Assembly: GCF_014635065.1 (NCBI RefSeq)
Contig: NZ_BMCG01000002.1
Coordinates: 62,001-126,000 of the forward strand
Length of the DNA: 64,000 nt
DNA from: Oxalicibacterium flavum
GTDB taxonomy: Bacteria; Pseudomonadota; Gammaproteobacteria; Burkholderiales; Burkholderiaceae_D
Reading direction: 5' to 3'
Part shown: positions 63,779 to 64,000 of the stretch, one piece after another
Layout: every line of letters begins with the position of its first letter
Numbering within the stretch: the first letter of the stretch is position 1
Made by a program: the position numbers and the translations under genes
Notes under the pieces: model-generated
The model's database searches: none
What the model saw: the letters and a program-made list of their open reading frames with translations, nothing else
Told to the model about the DNA's origin: nothing

Positions 63779-64000
63779 ATGACAGTTTTCAAGGCGGCAA
63801 CGGCGGACGGAACGGGCATCGAATTCGACACGGCGCTGATACGGCGTCTGGACCGGCCGGGCCCGCGCTACACCTCCTATCCGACGGCCGATCGTTTCGA
63901 TCCGGGGTTTTCGTCGCGCGATTATCTGCAGGCGGTCAACGGCGCGGCGGTGCGCGGCAATGTACCGCCGCTGTCGCTCTACATCCATATTCCATTCTGC
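63779..64000 (+). CDS. hemN: Oxygen-independent coproporphyrinogen III oxidase (HemN), 5' part only
   Basis: The first 74 residues are visible: the family start [15 protein letters not shown] (26-40) and YIHIPFC (68-74), whose Cys74 is the first ligand of the radical SAM cluster. HemN makes protoporphyrinogen IX precursors without oxygen in heme synthesis. ATG 63779 is preceded by an AGGTGG ribosome site. An FNR/Anr box upstream fits anaerobic induction. The remainder runs off the right edge. Confidence 0.95.
   Translation, partial: MTVFKAATADGTGIEFDTALIRRLDRPGPRYTSYPTADRFDPGFSSRDYLQAVNGAAVRGNVPPLSLYIHIPFC

Overview
The window is high-GC DNA (well above 60 % by eye) from a betaproteobacterium, most likely a member of the Burkholderiales near Oxalobacteraceae/Herbaspirillum. 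That placement rests on gene style only: a single-chain PurL, a BolA/YciB/MsrB/SelO operon, RND and liv operons, FecIR-type iron signalling, and E. coli-like FNR, Fur and LexA sites. No rRNA, tRNA, CRISPR array, transposase or prophage was seen. Both ends are cut inside genes: a DadA-like oxidoreductase on the left and hemN on the right.

Layout. 1-2.7 kb: start of an amino-acid dehydrogenase, a 49-residue membrane protein, an AI-2E family permease and a DoxX protein. 2.8-7.6 kb: purL and a DJ-1/PfpI protein. 7.7-11.4 kb (minus): selO-msrB-yciB-bolA-parvulin. 11.5-16.6 kb: a complete branched-chain-amino-acid-type ABC importer with a palindrome in front and a large hairpin after the binding-protein gene. 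16.6-19.6 kb: a phospholipase-D-type cardiolipin synthase, a DUF924 protein and a TetR repressor. 19.6-26.2 kb: an RND tripartite efflux operon behind a near-ideal TetR operator and a long leader, then a Bcr/CflA exporter. 27.5-32.7 kb: DUF3014 protein, FMN alpha-hydroxyacid oxidase, and a PiuC hydroxylase divergent from a siderophore receptor across a Fur-like box. 32.8-38.6 kb: Ku and LigD (bacterial NHEJ), with a Lig E-type exported ATP-dependent ligase transcribed away from them. 38.7-41.7 kb: quinone-oxidoreductase-like protein, LysR regulator and an epimerase-like protein. 41.9-46.1 kb: a FecI-FecR-receptor surface signalling set. 46.2-53.2 kb: a VanY-like peptidase, a membrane Mrr-like protein, MarR plus ClC channel, PAS protein, HPP-CBS protein and an LldD-type oxidase.

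53.15-54.74 kb is an AT-rich islet (about 40 % GC by eye). It carries two minus-strand genes: an unrecognised 323-residue membrane protein and a Rap1a/Tai-like secreted protein. It is the only clearly foreign-looking stretch and the best candidate for an undescribed system. Directly beside it a perfect LexA-type box precedes a PA0069-family radical SAM gene.

55.9-64 kb: SDR and divergent LysR; an ArsR-MFS-Old Yellow Enzyme operon with a palindromic operator; small GNAT, NTF2-like and LprI-like genes; an ABC-2 exporter; and hemN behind a perfect FNR/Anr box.

Recurring themes are redox and electrophile handling (MsrB/SelO, OYE, quinone reductase), iron uptake, efflux, and DNA repair (Ku/LigD/Lig E, LexA-linked radical SAM). 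Most regulator genes sit beside palindromes that are plausible operators.
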